This document shows, piece after piece, positions 1 through 7,000 of a DNA stretch of 13,040 nucleotides. Numbering within the stretch: position 1 is the first letter of the stretch; each line of letters starts with the position of its first letter. Source of the stretch: an uncultured Anaerolineae bacterium (GTDB lineage: Bacteria; Chloroflexota; Anaerolineae; Anaerolineales; Villigracilaceae); the NCBI GenBank assembly GCA_903854805.1, contig CAINXK010000487.1:1-13040 (forward strand). The letters are read 5' to 3'. The notes beneath the pieces are model-generated. The model saw only the letters and a list, made by a program, of their open reading frames with translations. It made no database searches and had not been told where the DNA came from. A program made the translations under genes and the position numbers.

Positions 1-496
1 CGAGCGTACCCGCAGAAATCTCGGTACCGCCGGGGCTGGGGGTAATTTGAGGTGTACCATCCGGGGCGGGCTTTTGTTCAATTTCTGCCAGGGCGGTCTC
101 GACAGCCGCGGTCTGGATCGAGCTGATATCCAGGATGCCGCCAGCAATCTGGGTAGGCACAGTTTCAGCTGCGCGGCCAATTGCCCCGAACACAACCAGG
201 CCCATCCAAGCAAAGACAACCACACTAATAATGCTCAGGACAATCTTACCCACCAGGTCAATCTGGATGGGGCTGGAAACTGAGGATTTAAAATTCGGAG
301 GGATCAGGTTATCAAGGCTTTCAGGCTGCTGCCATTCCCATGCGTTCAGGAAAATGATCGGGGCACTGATGATCAACGTGATGATCTGAAACCCATTCTG
401 CTGATCGATAGGGCTGCCGGAATAGAGCAAGTTAATACAAAACATGACCGCCGGAGTGACCAGCAGGCAGAGCAGGATTAATCTACGCTGTGACAT
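1..496 (-). CDS. Partial three-helix membrane protein, N-terminal part
   Basis: The frame begins at ATG 494-496 and stays open to the left edge, giving 165 residues with the C-terminus missing. I do not recognise the family. Three hydrophobic segments are visible, at about residues 5-24, 36-54 and 82-106. A short polar stretch containing NAWEW and NLIPPNF joins the second and third. After the third helix comes a soluble region (AAETVPTQIAGG) and then a Pro/Gly/Thr-rich stretch (about 141-165), which may be a linker to a further domain outside the window. The ATG is the only plausible start because an in-frame TAA lies about 12 codons upstream; its Shine-Dalgarno is poor (GGGA, spacing 3). It lies 446 bp downstream of the 2-oxoacid oxidoreductase gamma gene on the same strand and is probably transcribed separately. 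Membrane location is well supported; function is unknown. Confidence 0.75.
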   Translation of the reverse strand, partial: MSQRRLILLCLLVTPAVMFCINLLYSGSPIDQQNGFQIITLIISAPIIFLNAWEWQQPESLDNLIPPNFKSSVSSPIQIDLVGKIVLSIISVVVFAWMGLVVFGAIGRAAETVPTQIAGGILDISSIQTAAVETALAEIEQKPAPDGTPQITPSPGGTEISAGTL

Positions 497-942
497 ATTC
501 CCATTTTCTAATGAATATCCTGGCTTTTACAAGCAGATCAGGGTTCGGGTAGCAGGTTGCGTGCGACAATGAACAATTCGCCCGCATACTCTCGAGGATA
601 CTACAAAATCCCCCAACCGTCCAAACCCTGATAATTTTCCGGTAAACTAATTTGAAAACATATATGCATCTGTTATGAAAATAGATTTTCATTTTAAGCG
701 GTGAAATTTATTTTCTTGAAGACTAATTGACAATATCCAAAAAACCATCTACCCCGTGAACTGGCATTGATGACTCACGTATATACTGGGCAGAATTGGT
801 TCCCCTACCGGGCGTACCTTTGATTAGCAAGCGCAGCAAAATCAGCCTGGCGAAAAGTAAAACCGGGGAAACTGACAGTAAAAACAGTGCAAATGGTAGA
901 AATTATTAAGAGGCGCTTCAATCAAGATTGCCACCAGGATTT
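497..942. other. Gene-free gap of 446 bp
   Basis: I see no credible coding region on either strand. The only frames of any length are a 69-codon minus-strand frame (483-692), which overlaps the start of the membrane protein gene, and short chance frames. The part from about 600 to 730 is clearly more AT-rich than the neighbouring genes and holds one copy of the inverted-repeat element at 677-715. The rest (720-942) has no tRNA-like fold, no convincing terminator after the gamma-subunit stop and no clear promoter for the membrane protein gene. Any promoter for that gene should lie on the minus strand between 500 and 700, but no pair of boxes there stands out. Confidence 0.6.
677..715. repeat. 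AT-rich inverted-repeat element, copy A
   Basis: The left arm (677-691, GAAAATAGATTTTCA) pairs with the right arm (702-715, TGAAATTTATTTTC) around a 10-base loop, with one unpaired base and one G-U wobble in plus-strand RNA. It resembles copy B at 1521-1560 in both arms and in part of the loop (TTTT..G.GG). It lies about 180 bp upstream of the partial membrane protein gene and downstream of the gamma-subunit gene. It could be an operator, an RNA leader or processing element, or a remnant of a small dispersed repeat; the sequence does not decide between these. Confidence 0.6.
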
Positions 943-1503
943 TTAGCCCAGGACACTGACACTTTGCTGTTTTGCCGCATCATAACCTCTCTGCAGAGCG
1001 GCATAATTGCTCGGCAGCAGCTTGTGGTGGCGCTCAGGCAGGTGCTTCTTGAGCGCAGCTTCGAGCGCCTGCAAAGAGATTTCCGGCAGGAAGGCCAGGA
1101 GCGCCCCAACTGTAACCATATTGGTCAGCTTGCGGTCGCCAATCTCTTCGGCTATTTCATTGGCTGCGACCGAGATCGTGATGATATCAGCGCGCTTCGG
1201 CCCACGGTCAACCATGGATGAGTTAACCACCAGAACACCACCTTTCTGGATCAACGGCTCGTACTTATCATACGACGGCAGGTTAAGCAAAATGGCCGCC
1301 GGAGGAAATTCCGCCAGTGGCGAGCCGATCTCTTCATCCGCAATCACCACGGTGCAATTGGCAGTACCCCCACGCATTTCAGGACCGTATGACGGGATCC
1401 AGGTCACTTCTTTGCCCAGGTCCATGGCGGCATACGCCAGCACTTGCCCGGCAAACAGAACACCCTGCCCGCCAAATCCGGCGATCATGATTTCTTTTTG
1501 CAT
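943..1503 (-). CDS. 2-oxoacid:ferredoxin oxidoreductase, gamma subunit
   Basis: A 186-residue protein of the POR/KOR/VOR gamma family, the subunit that in these heteromeric enzymes packs against the catalytic core and takes part in coenzyme A-dependent chemistry (known from the family). It begins with the typical IAGFGGQGV glycine-rich segment (about residues 7-15), followed by AGQVLAYAA and then the hallmark GPEMRGGTANC (about 40-50). Length is normal. The start ATG at 1501-1503 has a strong Shine-Dalgarno (AGAGGTG, spacing 4). It is the last gene of the ferredoxin-alpha-beta-gamma set, but a 139-bp gap separates it from the beta gene, and that gap carries copy B of the inverted repeat immediately before the Shine-Dalgarno. 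That makes separate or modulated expression of this subunit possible. Family assignment is firm; the substrate cannot be read from this subunit. Confidence 0.93.
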   Translation of the reverse strand: MQKEIMIAGFGGQGVLFAGQVLAYAAMDLGKEVTWIPSYGPEMRGGTANCTVVIADEEIGSPLAEFPPAAILLNLPSYDKYEPLIQKGGVLVVNSSMVDRGPKRADIITISVAANEIAEEIGDRKLTNMVTVGALLAFLPEISLQALEAALKKHLPERHHKLLPSNYAALQRGYDAAKQQSVSVLG

Positions 1504-1520
1504 TTATTCACCTCTGATCT

Positions 1521-1560
1521 GAAGATAGATTTTCATTTTTGGTGGTGAAAATTTATTTTC
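1521..1560. repeat. AT-rich inverted-repeat element, copy B
   Basis: Arms GAAGATAGATTTTCA (1521-1535) and TGAAAATTTATTTTC (1546-1560) enclose a 10-base loop. All 15 positions can pair in plus-strand RNA if two G-U wobbles are allowed; in minus-strand RNA, the sense strand of the flanking genes, the same two positions are A/C mismatches. The element lies in the 5' leader of the gamma-subunit gene and ends about 5 bases before its Shine-Dalgarno. Similarity to copy A (677-715) continues a few bases beyond the arm on the left (TCTG.T.TGAA). Confidence 0.65.
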
Positions 1561-1642
1561 ATAAAAATTACTCAAAAAAACTCATTTCTTACAAAAACGA
1601 AAGAAGCGTCGCGTCATAAAAGCCATGTAACAACCTGAAGGC

Positions 1643-2422
1643 TCAGAAACGCATATCGCCAACAGCTGAGCTGACCTTGCAGTCAACCAACGGGTAAACC
1701 GGCACCATGTGATCTTCGACCCACTTGAGCGAATCGATTGGGGTGATACCCCAATTAGTCGGGCAAGTAGAAAGCAGTTCAACCATGGAGAAACCCAAGC
1801 CACGCACTTGCGTCTCAAAGGCAATCCGGATGGCTTTCTTAGCCTTGCGGATATTGGCAGGGTCGTGCAGCGCGCGGCGCACCACATAACTGGCGCCATC
1901 CATCTTGGCGATTATCTCAGACATGCGCAATGGGTAGCCCTGCAGTTCCACGTCCCTCCCACGAGGTGAAGACGTGGTTTTTTGGCCTGGCAAAGTGGTT
2001 GGCGCCATCTGCCCGCCGGTCATGCCATAAATGGCATTGTTGATGAAAATAACGGTAATGTTTTCACCACGCCCGGCTGCGTGCATGATCTCAGCCATGC
2101 CGATCGAGGCCAGATCTCCATCACCCTGGTATGTGAAGACGAAACGATCTGGCATGACACGCTTGATGCCGGTGGCCATGGCCGGCGCACGCCCGTGAGC
2201 GGCTTCTACAAAGTCGATATCAAAATAGTTATACGCAAAAACTGAACAGCCCACCGGTGCCACACCGATCGTTTTCTCGGTCAGCCTCATTTCGTCAAGA
2301 ACCTCGGCAATCAAACGGTGCGCTACGCCATGCGTGCAGCCGGGGCAATAATGCGTGGATATTTCCGTAAAAGCCCGCGGACGTTCATATACAATGTTTT
2401 CAGGTTTGATGATAGCCAGCAT
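1643..2422 (-). CDS. 2-oxoacid:ferredoxin oxidoreductase, beta (thiamine diphosphate) subunit
   Basis: This is the catalytic thiamine-diphosphate subunit, 259 residues from the ATG at 2420-2422. The conserved HYCPGCTHG motif is at residues 24-32. The cofactor and magnesium site is seen as [10 protein letters not shown] (99-108) plus [12 protein letters not shown] (127-138). Members decarboxylate a 2-oxoacid and pass electrons through iron-sulfur clusters to ferredoxin, forming an acyl-CoA. A GTG 14 codons further upstream (2462-2464) would overlap the alpha gene; the ATG 17 bp after the alpha stop is preferred, as the conserved protein begins near it, although its Shine-Dalgarno (GAGAG) is weak. 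[16 protein letters not shown] is typical of the branched-chain and 2-oxoglutarate enzymes rather than pyruvate:ferredoxin oxidoreductase. Family is certain, substrate is inferred. Confidence 0.93.
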   Translation of the reverse strand: MLAIIKPENIVYERPRAFTEISTHYCPGCTHGVAHRLIAEVLDEMRLTEKTIGVAPVGCSVFAYNYFDIDFVEAAHGRAPAMATGIKRVMPDRFVFTYQGDGDLASIGMAEIMHAAGRGENITVIFINNAIYGMTGGQMAPTTLPGQKTTSSPRGRDVELQGYPLRMSEIIAKMDGASYVVRRALHDPANIRKAKKAIRIAFETQVRGLGFSMVELLSTCPTNWGITPIDSLKWVEDHMVPVYPLVDCKVSSAVGDMRF

Positions 2423-2439
2423 TTTTCTCTCGCTTCCAA

Positions 2440-3546
2440 TTAAGCTGTCATTCGTTCCAGCCACGCCACGCGCGGATCGGCCACCACGCTCAGCTTGGTG
2501 GTGGTAATGCGTTTGATTTCCCTGAAGATTTCTTCGGGGAAGGGTACTACCCCACCCGGACGGCCATAGAATTCGATCGGCACACGACCCCTAACCGCCA
2601 GCTGCACATCAGTCAACATCTGGCCCTGATTCATTTCCACCACCAGGAAGGCAGTCGCCTGATTGGCCAATTGATCCAGGGCGGCAAAAGGAAACGGGCT
2701 GAGCGAAACAGGACGCAGCAAACCAGCCTTGATACCCAGCTGTCGCGCTGCGCGCACCGCAGAAAGCGCCACCCGCCCGGCAGTGCCGAACCCGACCACA
2801 ACAAAATCAGCGTCATCCAAAAAATATTCTTTGTATCTAACTTCATTCTGCTGAATGGTCTGCCAGGTCTTTTGCATACGGAAATTGGCAATTTCTTCAT
2901 CATAAGGGTTAATATAAATGGAAGACAGCACCCGGCGTTCACGCTTCCCCTTCCCGGTCACAGCCCAGTCCCAATTCTGGCGGAGCACAGGCCGCATTTC
3001 CGGCAGTTCGGCCGGTTCCATCATTTGGCCCACTGAACCATCCGCCAGAATAAATACCAGGTTGCGGTATTTTTCCGCCAGGTCAAATGAGAGTACGGTC
3101 AGGTCGATAGCTTCCTGAACGGAAGATGGCGCCAGAACGATGGGGTGAAAATCACCATGTCCGCCACCATAAACTGCCTGGTAGTAATCACTCTGTGCCG
3201 GGGCAATATTGCCCAGTCCCGGACCGCCGCGCATAACATTGATCAAAACAGCCGGAATCTCTGTCCCCGCAATATATGAAATCCCTTCTTGCATCAACGA
3301 CATCCCTGGGCTGGAGGATGAACTCATCACCCGCACCCCGGTGCAGGCTGCCCCATAAACCATGTTTATGGCCGCCACCTCACTCTCTGCTTGCACAAAG
3401 GCGCGTCCCAACTCCGGCATCCGGCGAGCCAGGTGTTCGAGCACTTCCGTCTGAGGTGTAATTGGGTAACCGAAGTAAGCTTCCAGACCAGCCCGGACTG
3501 CTGCTTCAGCCATTGCAACATTGCCTTTGATCAATTCTTTGGTCAT
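2440..3546 (-). CDS. vorB: 2-oxoacid:ferredoxin oxidoreductase, alpha subunit (VorB-like)
   Basis: A 368-residue alpha subunit. From ATG 3544-3546 it opens [16 protein letters not shown], then GYPITPQTE (26-34), the ESE motif in [17 protein letters not shown] (51-67), SSSSSPG (75-81) and [10 protein letters not shown] (104-113). [14 protein letters not shown] follows and is close to proteins annotated as 3-methyl-2-oxobutanoate dehydrogenase subunit VorB. The pyruvate-type fused architecture is absent, as expected for the split four-subunit form. I moved the start from a TTG at 3595-3597 to this ATG because the conserved domain begins here and AGGAG lies 12 bases upstream, a rather long spacing. 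The gene follows the 4Fe-4S subunit after a 78-bp gap holding a terminator-like hairpin, and the beta gene starts 17 bp behind it. A role in branched-chain amino-acid (2-oxoisovalerate type) metabolism is likely; 2-oxoglutarate remains possible. Confidence 0.92.
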   Translation of the reverse strand: MTKELIKGNVAMAEAAVRAGLEAYFGYPITPQTEVLEHLARRMPELGRAFVQAESEVAAINMVYGAACTGVRVMSSSSSPGMSLMQEGISYIAGTEIPAVLINVMRGGPGLGNIAPAQSDYYQAVYGGGHGDFHPIVLAPSSVQEAIDLTVLSFDLAEKYRNLVFILADGSVGQMMEPAELPEMRPVLRQNWDWAVTGKGKRERRVLSSIYINPYDEEIANFRMQKTWQTIQQNEVRYKEYFLDDADFVVVGFGTAGRVALSAVRAARQLGIKAGLLRPVSLSPFPFAALDQLANQATAFLVVEMNQGQMLTDVQLAVRGRVPIEFYGRPGGVVPFPEEIFREIKRITTTKLSVVADPRVAWLERMTA

Positions 3547-3604
3547 ATTATTCAGGGTCTCCTGTGATGACAGTAAAAATAAATCTGCCCAACCCAAAAG
3601 ATAA

Positions 3605-3632
3605 GGGCGTAGTATATGGGTATACTACGCCC
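3605..3632 (-). terminator. Hairpin at the 4Fe-4S gene end: attenuator or partial terminator
   Basis: A perfect 12-bp stem (3605-3616 with 3621-3632) has a 4-base loop. Read on the minus strand, it runs from the last codons and TAG stop of the 4Fe-4S subunit gene into the intercistronic gap and is followed by TTATCTTTT (3596-3604), a T-rich tail. The form is that of an intrinsic terminator, yet it sits inside an operon, before the alpha gene. Partial read-through, or protection of an upstream mRNA 3' end, would raise the small ferredoxin subunit relative to the large ones. The stem is half AT, so termination may be leaky. Confidence 0.6.
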
Positions 3633-3867
3633 CAGGGGCACCAACTTTGGTAACTTCGCGATATACGGTGATCGCTGCATCAGGACAGATCACAGCGCAA
3701 ATTGCACAGCCTGTGCAACCATCCTTATCGATCCGGGCTGGATGGTAGCCCTTTGGCGTCAGCCTGCTCATATCCAGGCTGAGCACCTCCTGAGGACAGA
3801 CACTGAGACACAATTCACAACCCTTACAATACAAATCAGAAACTTCGATCCAGCCTTTTGCGGCCAT
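3625..3867 (-). CDS. 2-oxoacid:ferredoxin oxidoreductase, delta (2x[4Fe-4S]) subunit
   Basis: An 80-residue ferredoxin-type protein with two complete cluster motifs, C14-x2-C17-x2-C20-x3-C24P and C51-x2-C54-x2-C57-x3-C61P, separated by about 26 residues. It is the electron-transfer subunit that carries electrons from the thiamine-diphosphate centre to external ferredoxin. The start is ATG 3865-3867 (MAAKGWIEV) because AGGAG lies 6 bases upstream (3874-3878); a longer frame using TTG at 3895-3897 lacks a Shine-Dalgarno and family support. It is the first gene of the oxidoreductase operon and ends inside the 3605-3632 hairpin. Cysteine spacing and operon position make the call firm. Confidence 0.92.
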   Translation of the reverse strand: MAAKGWIEVSDLYCKGCELCLSVCPQEVLSLDMSRLTPKGYHPARIDKDGCTGCAICAVICPDAAITVYREVTKVGAPGA

Positions 3868-4068
3868 GCCTTGCTCCTGCGCAGAGAAGTCGCACAAATT
3901 TTAGAAGATTGATCTTTTTATTATTATGTCGCTTTCGGAAGAATAAATCCAGTGCAATGCGTCATATACTGGTGTGTACAAACATCCTGATATTATGATA
4001 CAAAGTGCAGATGACAATTATTTGGTGGCCCGGGCTGTGGTCTACGTTGATCAAAGCGCTGCCATTGA
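3868..4068 (-). other. Leader and intergenic region of the oxidoreductase operon
   Basis: These 201 bp separate the methyltransferase stop from the 4Fe-4S subunit start. No gene is seen. The stretch is AT-rich between about 3900 and 4020 and should contain the operon promoter. It also holds part of the paired TTGATCAA motif (4046-4073) and the local palindrome GGCCCGGGC near 4027-4035. No terminator with a clear T-run follows the methyltransferase gene. Confidence 0.5.
3990..4017 (-). promoter_or_regulatory. Candidate sigma-70-type promoter of the oxidoreductase operon
   Basis: Read on the minus strand: TTGTCA (-35, 4012-4017; 5 of 6 matches to TTGACA), a 16-base spacer and TAATAT (-10, 3990-3995; 4 of 6). 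Transcription would begin near 3983, giving a leader of about 115 nt before the 4Fe-4S gene. A second -10-like CATAAT occurs closer to the gene (near 3926-3931) but has no good -35. Prediction by eye only. Confidence 0.35.
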
Positions 4069-4073
4069 TCAAC
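4046..4073. repeat. Inverted repeat with two TTGATCAA palindromes
   Basis: GTTGATCAA (4046-4054) and TTGATCAAC (4065-4073) form a 9-bp perfect inverted repeat with a 10-base loop. Each arm also contains the self-palindrome TTGATCAA, so the two boxes are simultaneously direct repeats with centres 18 bp apart. The right arm overlaps the methyltransferase stop codon. It could be a weak end-of-gene hairpin (no T-run follows on the minus strand) or a tandem operator upstream of the oxidoreductase operon. Confidence 0.45.
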
Positions 4074-4908
4074 CCGGCTGTTCCCAGATCAGCCAGCCTT
4101 TGGAAAGCCATTTGCGCCGCAAATTGATGCGATAGCCTCGCCGGGCCAAACCCTCGGCAGCAGCGGCAAACCACTGGCGCAGCCCCCAGGTTTGCAATGG
4201 GCTGGTTTCGGCTGCGGCAGCCTTCCATGCGCTGAAAAAATCAAAAATAAGTTCACCGGGGACGACACGATGGATGTAATTTTTGGGCAGAATGGTCTGG
4301 AATTCGAGCGGGTCGAAGCCCAAATGAAAATTGGTAAAAAAGACCAGTGCCTCCTTACGCCAACCAGCTTCTTCACGCCGAAGCAGGTTGGCAGCCCAAA
4401 TACCCCCGCTAGGGTTGGATGTACCTTCAATCAATAGTCCGCCAGGCTGAACATAACGCGCCAGCTGCTCCCAGGCAGGCAGCACTTCATGTTCTCCATA
4501 CTGCCTGAGCACATTGAAGGCGCGCATGGCGCGCACGCTTTCGCCGGGCTCAAGCGGCAGATTAAAACCCCCCAGGCGGAAAAAGGTGCGCTCATCGGCA
4601 AACGGTAGTGCGGCCGCCACACGTTCGGGTTCAATCTCCACACCCAGGATCTGCAGCTCCGGGTTGAGCTGTCTGAAGCGCTGCGCAGTTTCCAACGTGG
4701 TAACCGCTTCGGCGCCATAACCCAGGTCTACAAACAAAGCTTTATCTCGGCGCGCAATCAGCCCCGGTTCATACAGCAATAGGAAGTTATCCACCTGGCG
4801 CAAACGATTGCGGGCGGTTTTGCCACGTGTGACGGTGCCTTGCGGCTTTTTGGGAATGGCCAGCGGGTGTTTGGATGACATAGGATGGCGTAATTGGATC
4901 CGGGACAT
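4069..4908 (-). CDS. SAM-dependent methyltransferase-like protein
   Basis: A 279-residue protein with a class I (Rossmann) methyltransferase pattern. Motif I is VDLGYGAEAVTTLE (60-73) and the acidic end of beta-2 is LGVEIEPERV (88-97). A further region, FNVLRQYGEHEVLPAWEQL (130-148), precedes PGGLLIEGTSNPSGG at the motif corresponding to post-III strands. Substrate is not evident. The N-terminus is basic (KPQGTVTRGKTARNRLRQVD), which could suit a nucleic-acid or anionic substrate, but that is speculation. Two starts are possible: ATG 4906-4908 (chosen, 13 bases downstream of a perfect TATAAT) or ATG 4879-4881. Neither has a Shine-Dalgarno, which fits an almost leaderless mRNA. It is separated from the zinc peptidase gene by a terminator hairpin and is likely its own transcription unit. 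Confidence 0.75.
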   Translation of the reverse strand: MSRIQLRHPMSSKHPLAIPKKPQGTVTRGKTARNRLRQVDNFLLLYEPGLIARRDKALFVDLGYGAEAVTTLETAQRFRQLNPELQILGVEIEPERVAAALPFADERTFFRLGGFNLPLEPGESVRAMRAFNVLRQYGEHEVLPAWEQLARYVQPGGLLIEGTSNPSGGIWAANLLRREEAGWRKEALVFFTNFHLGFDPLEFQTILPKNYIHRVVPGELIFDFFSAWKAAAAETSPLQTWGLRQWFAAAAEGLARRGYRINLRRKWLSKGWLIWEQPG

Positions 4909-4920
4909 TGGTAAGAAAAG

Positions 4921-4947
4921 ATTATATCAAACAGCAGACCCTGTCAC
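4921..4947 (-). promoter_or_regulatory. Promoter of the methyltransferase gene, overlapping the terminator
   Basis: On the minus strand a perfect TATAAT (4921-4926) is preceded, after a short 15-base spacer, by GTGACA (4942-4947; 5 of 6 matches to TTGACA). The predicted transcript start is near 4914, only about 6 bases before ATG 4908. The -35 box lies inside the downstream arm (minus-strand sense) of the hairpin at 4935-4965. Confidence 0.5.
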
Positions 4948-4965
4948 TGATAGTGGCAGGGTCTG
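4935..4965 (-). terminator. Terminator hairpin after the zinc peptidase gene
   Basis: Arms 4935-4948 and 4952-4965 (CAGACCCTG... and ...CAGGGTCTG) pair over 14 positions with one mismatch in minus-strand RNA and a 3-base loop. This is the strongest GC-rich hairpin in the window. It begins 26 bases after the peptidase stop codon. The tail after it is CTGTTTGATATAATCTTTT, T-rich but interrupted, so Rho-independent termination may be incomplete. It closes the hydrolase-to-peptidase cluster. Confidence 0.7.
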
Positions 4966-4991
4966 AATATTGAAGTACCAAAGACAGCAGG

Positions 4992-5684
4992 TTAACTGCG
5001 GCGACGACCACCACCAACCAGCGAAACATAGTACAACAACTGCATGACCGAGGTGATCAACGCTGCCACGTACGTTAGCGCAGCAGCATTCAGAACGCTG
5101 TTGACACCACCACGTTCGTCATCTCCCGTAATGATGCCAGAATCAGCAAGCATACGCTTGGCACGCGCAGAAGCATCGAACTCCACCGGCAGGGTTGCCA
5201 ATGAAAAGACAGCGCCTGCCGAAAAGACCAGCACGCCCAACCAGGCAATCTGGGTCCAACCGATGAACAACCCGAGCATGATCAAGACCCAGCCCAGGTT
5301 CGATCCGATGTTGACAGCTGGCACCAGTGCCGCTCGCAAGCGCAGTGGAAAATAATCTTCAGAATCTTGCATGGCATGCCCAAGTTCATGGGCCGCAATC
5401 GCCAAAGCAGCCACAGAAGGTGTGTTGGCTACACCTTGCGAAAGGTTCAAAACCTTCGTACGCGGATCATAATTATCAGTCATCTGACCAGCAATTGACT
5501 GGATTTGCAGACCGTACAACCCGCTGGATGAGATCAGGCGCTGGGCAGCCTGCGCGCCAGTCAAGCCAGACCGGGCGCGCACCTGGCTCCACTTGTTGTA
5601 AGACGATTTAACATACCAACTGGTTAGCCCCATCAGAATAAAGGCCGGGATCATATAAATCAGGTAATTGATATTGAAGAACAT
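4992..5684 (-). CDS. Membrane zinc metallopeptidase, YugP-like
   Basis: A 230-residue integral membrane protein matching the COG2738 (YugP) zinc-peptidase pattern. The zinc site is H99-E-L-G-H103 within AAHELGHAMQ, and E168 in LPVEFDASARAK is the probable third ligand. Membrane segments are visible at about 6-24, 125-145, 147-165 and 200-222. Between the first helix and HELGH lies a soluble segment with LTGAQAAQRLISSSGL and NYDPRTKVLNLS, both typical of the family. Start ATG 5684 has an excellent Shine-Dalgarno (AAGGAGGA, spacing 6). The gene follows the S41 protease by 51 bp on the same strand, suggesting co-transcription of two envelope proteases. The C-terminus ends in RRRS after the last helix. 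The natural substrate of this family is poorly known. Confidence 0.88.
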   Translation of the reverse strand: MFFNINYLIYMIPAFILMGLTSWYVKSSYNKWSQVRARSGLTGAQAAQRLISSSGLYGLQIQSIAGQMTDNYDPRTKVLNLSQGVANTPSVAALAIAAHELGHAMQDSEDYFPLRLRAALVPAVNIGSNLGWVLIMLGLFIGWTQIAWLGVLVFSAGAVFSLATLPVEFDASARAKRMLADSGIITGDDERGGVNSVLNAAALTYVAALITSVMQLLYYVSLVGGGRRRS

Positions 5685-5735
5685 GTTTGTTCCTCCTTCT
5701 TATGAGTGATATACGCGTCTACATCAAATAAGTTG

Positions 5736-6995
5736 CTACTTGATAGAATCAAGCAGAGTCTTGACTGCTGCATCCAGCTGGGGGTCACGCCCGGCAGCAT
5801 AATCATCCTTGGTCATTTCCACCACCACTTCTGGGATCAGCCCAATCTTGTGGATTGCGCGATCCTTAGGGGTCAACCATTTGGCAATCGTGATACGCAC
5901 CGCGCCCTGATCATTGCTGAGCGGGGTCCAGATCTGTACAGAGCCTTTGCCGTAGGTTGTAACTCCTACCAGTTTACCCCGACCATAATCCTGAATGGCG
6001 CCGGAGACAATTTCAGATGCGGAGGCTGTACCTTCGTTGACGAGTACAACCATACTGATATCGGTTGCAAGCCCACCAGCAATGGCGTTTGATTTATCCA
6101 CCGGGCGACCATCTCCATATTTTTCTGAGACAATCACACCTTCCTTGATGAACTGCGAGGCGACTTCCACCGCTGTTTGCAAGTAACCGCCACCATTATT
6201 ACGCAGATCAAGGATCAGACCTTTTGGATTTTTGGCCATCAATTCTTTCAGCTGGCTGGTTAATTCCTTGGTGGTAGTCTCTCCAAAAGTATTGAGCTTG
6301 ACATACGCCACATTATTATCCAGCATCTTGCTTTCCACGCTGGCAATCGTAATCTTGGCTCGCACAATTGAAATGTCGAGCGGCTTTTCGGTGTCGGCGC
6401 GTTGGATGGTCAGCACCACAGTGCTGCCGGCTGGGCCAAGCACCTTCTGACGGACCAGTTCGGGATTGATACCCTTCATGGTTTCGCCATCGATTGCGAT
6501 GATCAGATCGCCAGATTTGATCCCAGCTTGTTCAGCCGGTGATTTACTGATCGGGCTGATCACTTTAAGATATTCGCCGGTGGTATCCACATAAGCGCCA
6601 ATACCCTCATATGCACCAGCCAGGCTGGAATCAGCCTGCTTAAATTGAACCGGGTCCATATACGAGGTATGCTCATCACCCAGGGCGCCCAGCATACCGT
6701 TGATCGCACCACGCATCAACTTGGTATCATCCACCGGCTGATCAACAAACTGTTTATGAACGAGGTTCCAGGTTTCCCAGAAGGGTTGGAACAAGGTCAC
6801 CAGGTTATCAGGGGTCGCACTAGAAGAACCCTGGGGCGTGGTCAGTGGTTTGAATAAGGGTGACCCAAGGTAGGGCATGCTGCCCAGGGCAGAAAGGTCG
6901 GTAAAATGTCCGGCCATAAAGCCCCCGGCAAATGTGCCGGTGAGCAGCAAGATTGAGAGAACAAGAATTAAACCGATCTGGATAAATTTTTTCAA
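5736..6995 (-). CDS. S41 family C-terminal processing protease (CtpA/CtpB type)
   Basis: A tail-specific serine protease with an N-terminal signal anchor, a PDZ domain and a catalytic domain. Counted from TTG 6993-6995 it has 419 residues. The hydrophobic anchor is at about 5-30. The PDZ domain is at about 120-208, with EGIGAYV and SPAEQAGIKSGDLIIAIDGE. The catalytic core has S325 (EGTASASEI) and K350 (TTYGKGSVQ), 25 residues apart as in E. coli Tsp and B. subtilis CtpB, with Q354 alongside. I prefer TTG because GGAGG (7001-7005) lies 5 bases before it, whereas the ATG 7 codons upstream (7014-7016) has no Shine-Dalgarno. The protein should face outside the cytoplasm, anchored in the membrane, degrading or trimming proteins from their C-termini. 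It lies between a small membrane protein and a zinc peptidase. Confidence 0.92.
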   Translation of the reverse strand: MKKFIQIGLILVLSILLLTGTFAGGFMAGHFTDLSALGSMPYLGSPLFKPLTTPQGSSSATPDNLVTLFQPFWETWNLVHKQFVDQPVDDTKLMRGAINGMLGALGDEHTSYMDPVQFKQADSSLAGAYEGIGAYVDTTGEYLKVISPISKSPAEQAGIKSGDLIIAIDGETMKGINPELVRQKVLGPAGSTVVLTIQRADTEKPLDISIVRAKITIASVESKMLDNNVAYVKLNTFGETTTKELTSQLKELMAKNPKGLILDLRNNGGGYLQTAVEVASQFIKEGVIVSEKYGDGRPVDKSNAIAGGLATDISMVVLVNEGTASASEIVSGAIQDYGRGKLVGVTTYGKGSVQIWTPLSNDQGAVRITIAKWLTPKDRAIHKIGLIPEVVVEMTKDDYAAGRDPQLDAAVKTLLDSIK

Positions 6996-7000
6996 GGTTT

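Noticed and set aside
483..692. Minus-strand 69-codon frame at the start of the partial membrane protein gene
   Set aside because: It overlaps the membrane protein start in another frame, has no recognisable domain or ribosome site and a composition unlike the real genes.
760..880. Possible tRNA-like stretch (GGTTCCCC near 798) in the left gap
   Set aside because: No acceptor stem, anticodon arm or consensus T-loop could be assembled on either strand.
928..1522. Plus-strand frames of 97 and 171 codons opposite the gamma-subunit gene
   Set aside because: They are antisense to a confidently identified conserved protein and show no family motif.
677..1560. Interpretation of the two similar 39-40-base elements as CRISPR repeats
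   Set aside because: Only two copies, 844 bp apart with a gene between them, differing at several positions and with no cas genes; not an array.
1582..1626. Possible 14-residue basic leader peptide (MAFMTRRFFRFCKK) between beta and gamma genes
   Set aside because: No Shine-Dalgarno, and the frame is the tail of a longer shadow frame of the beta gene; nothing supports translation.
943..3867. Reading of the four-gene set as a dedicated pyruvate:ferredoxin oxidoreductase
   Set aside because: The alpha subunit matches the VorB-like pattern and the beta subunit has [12 protein letters not shown], which fit branched-chain or 2-oxoglutarate enzymes better; substrate remains unproven.
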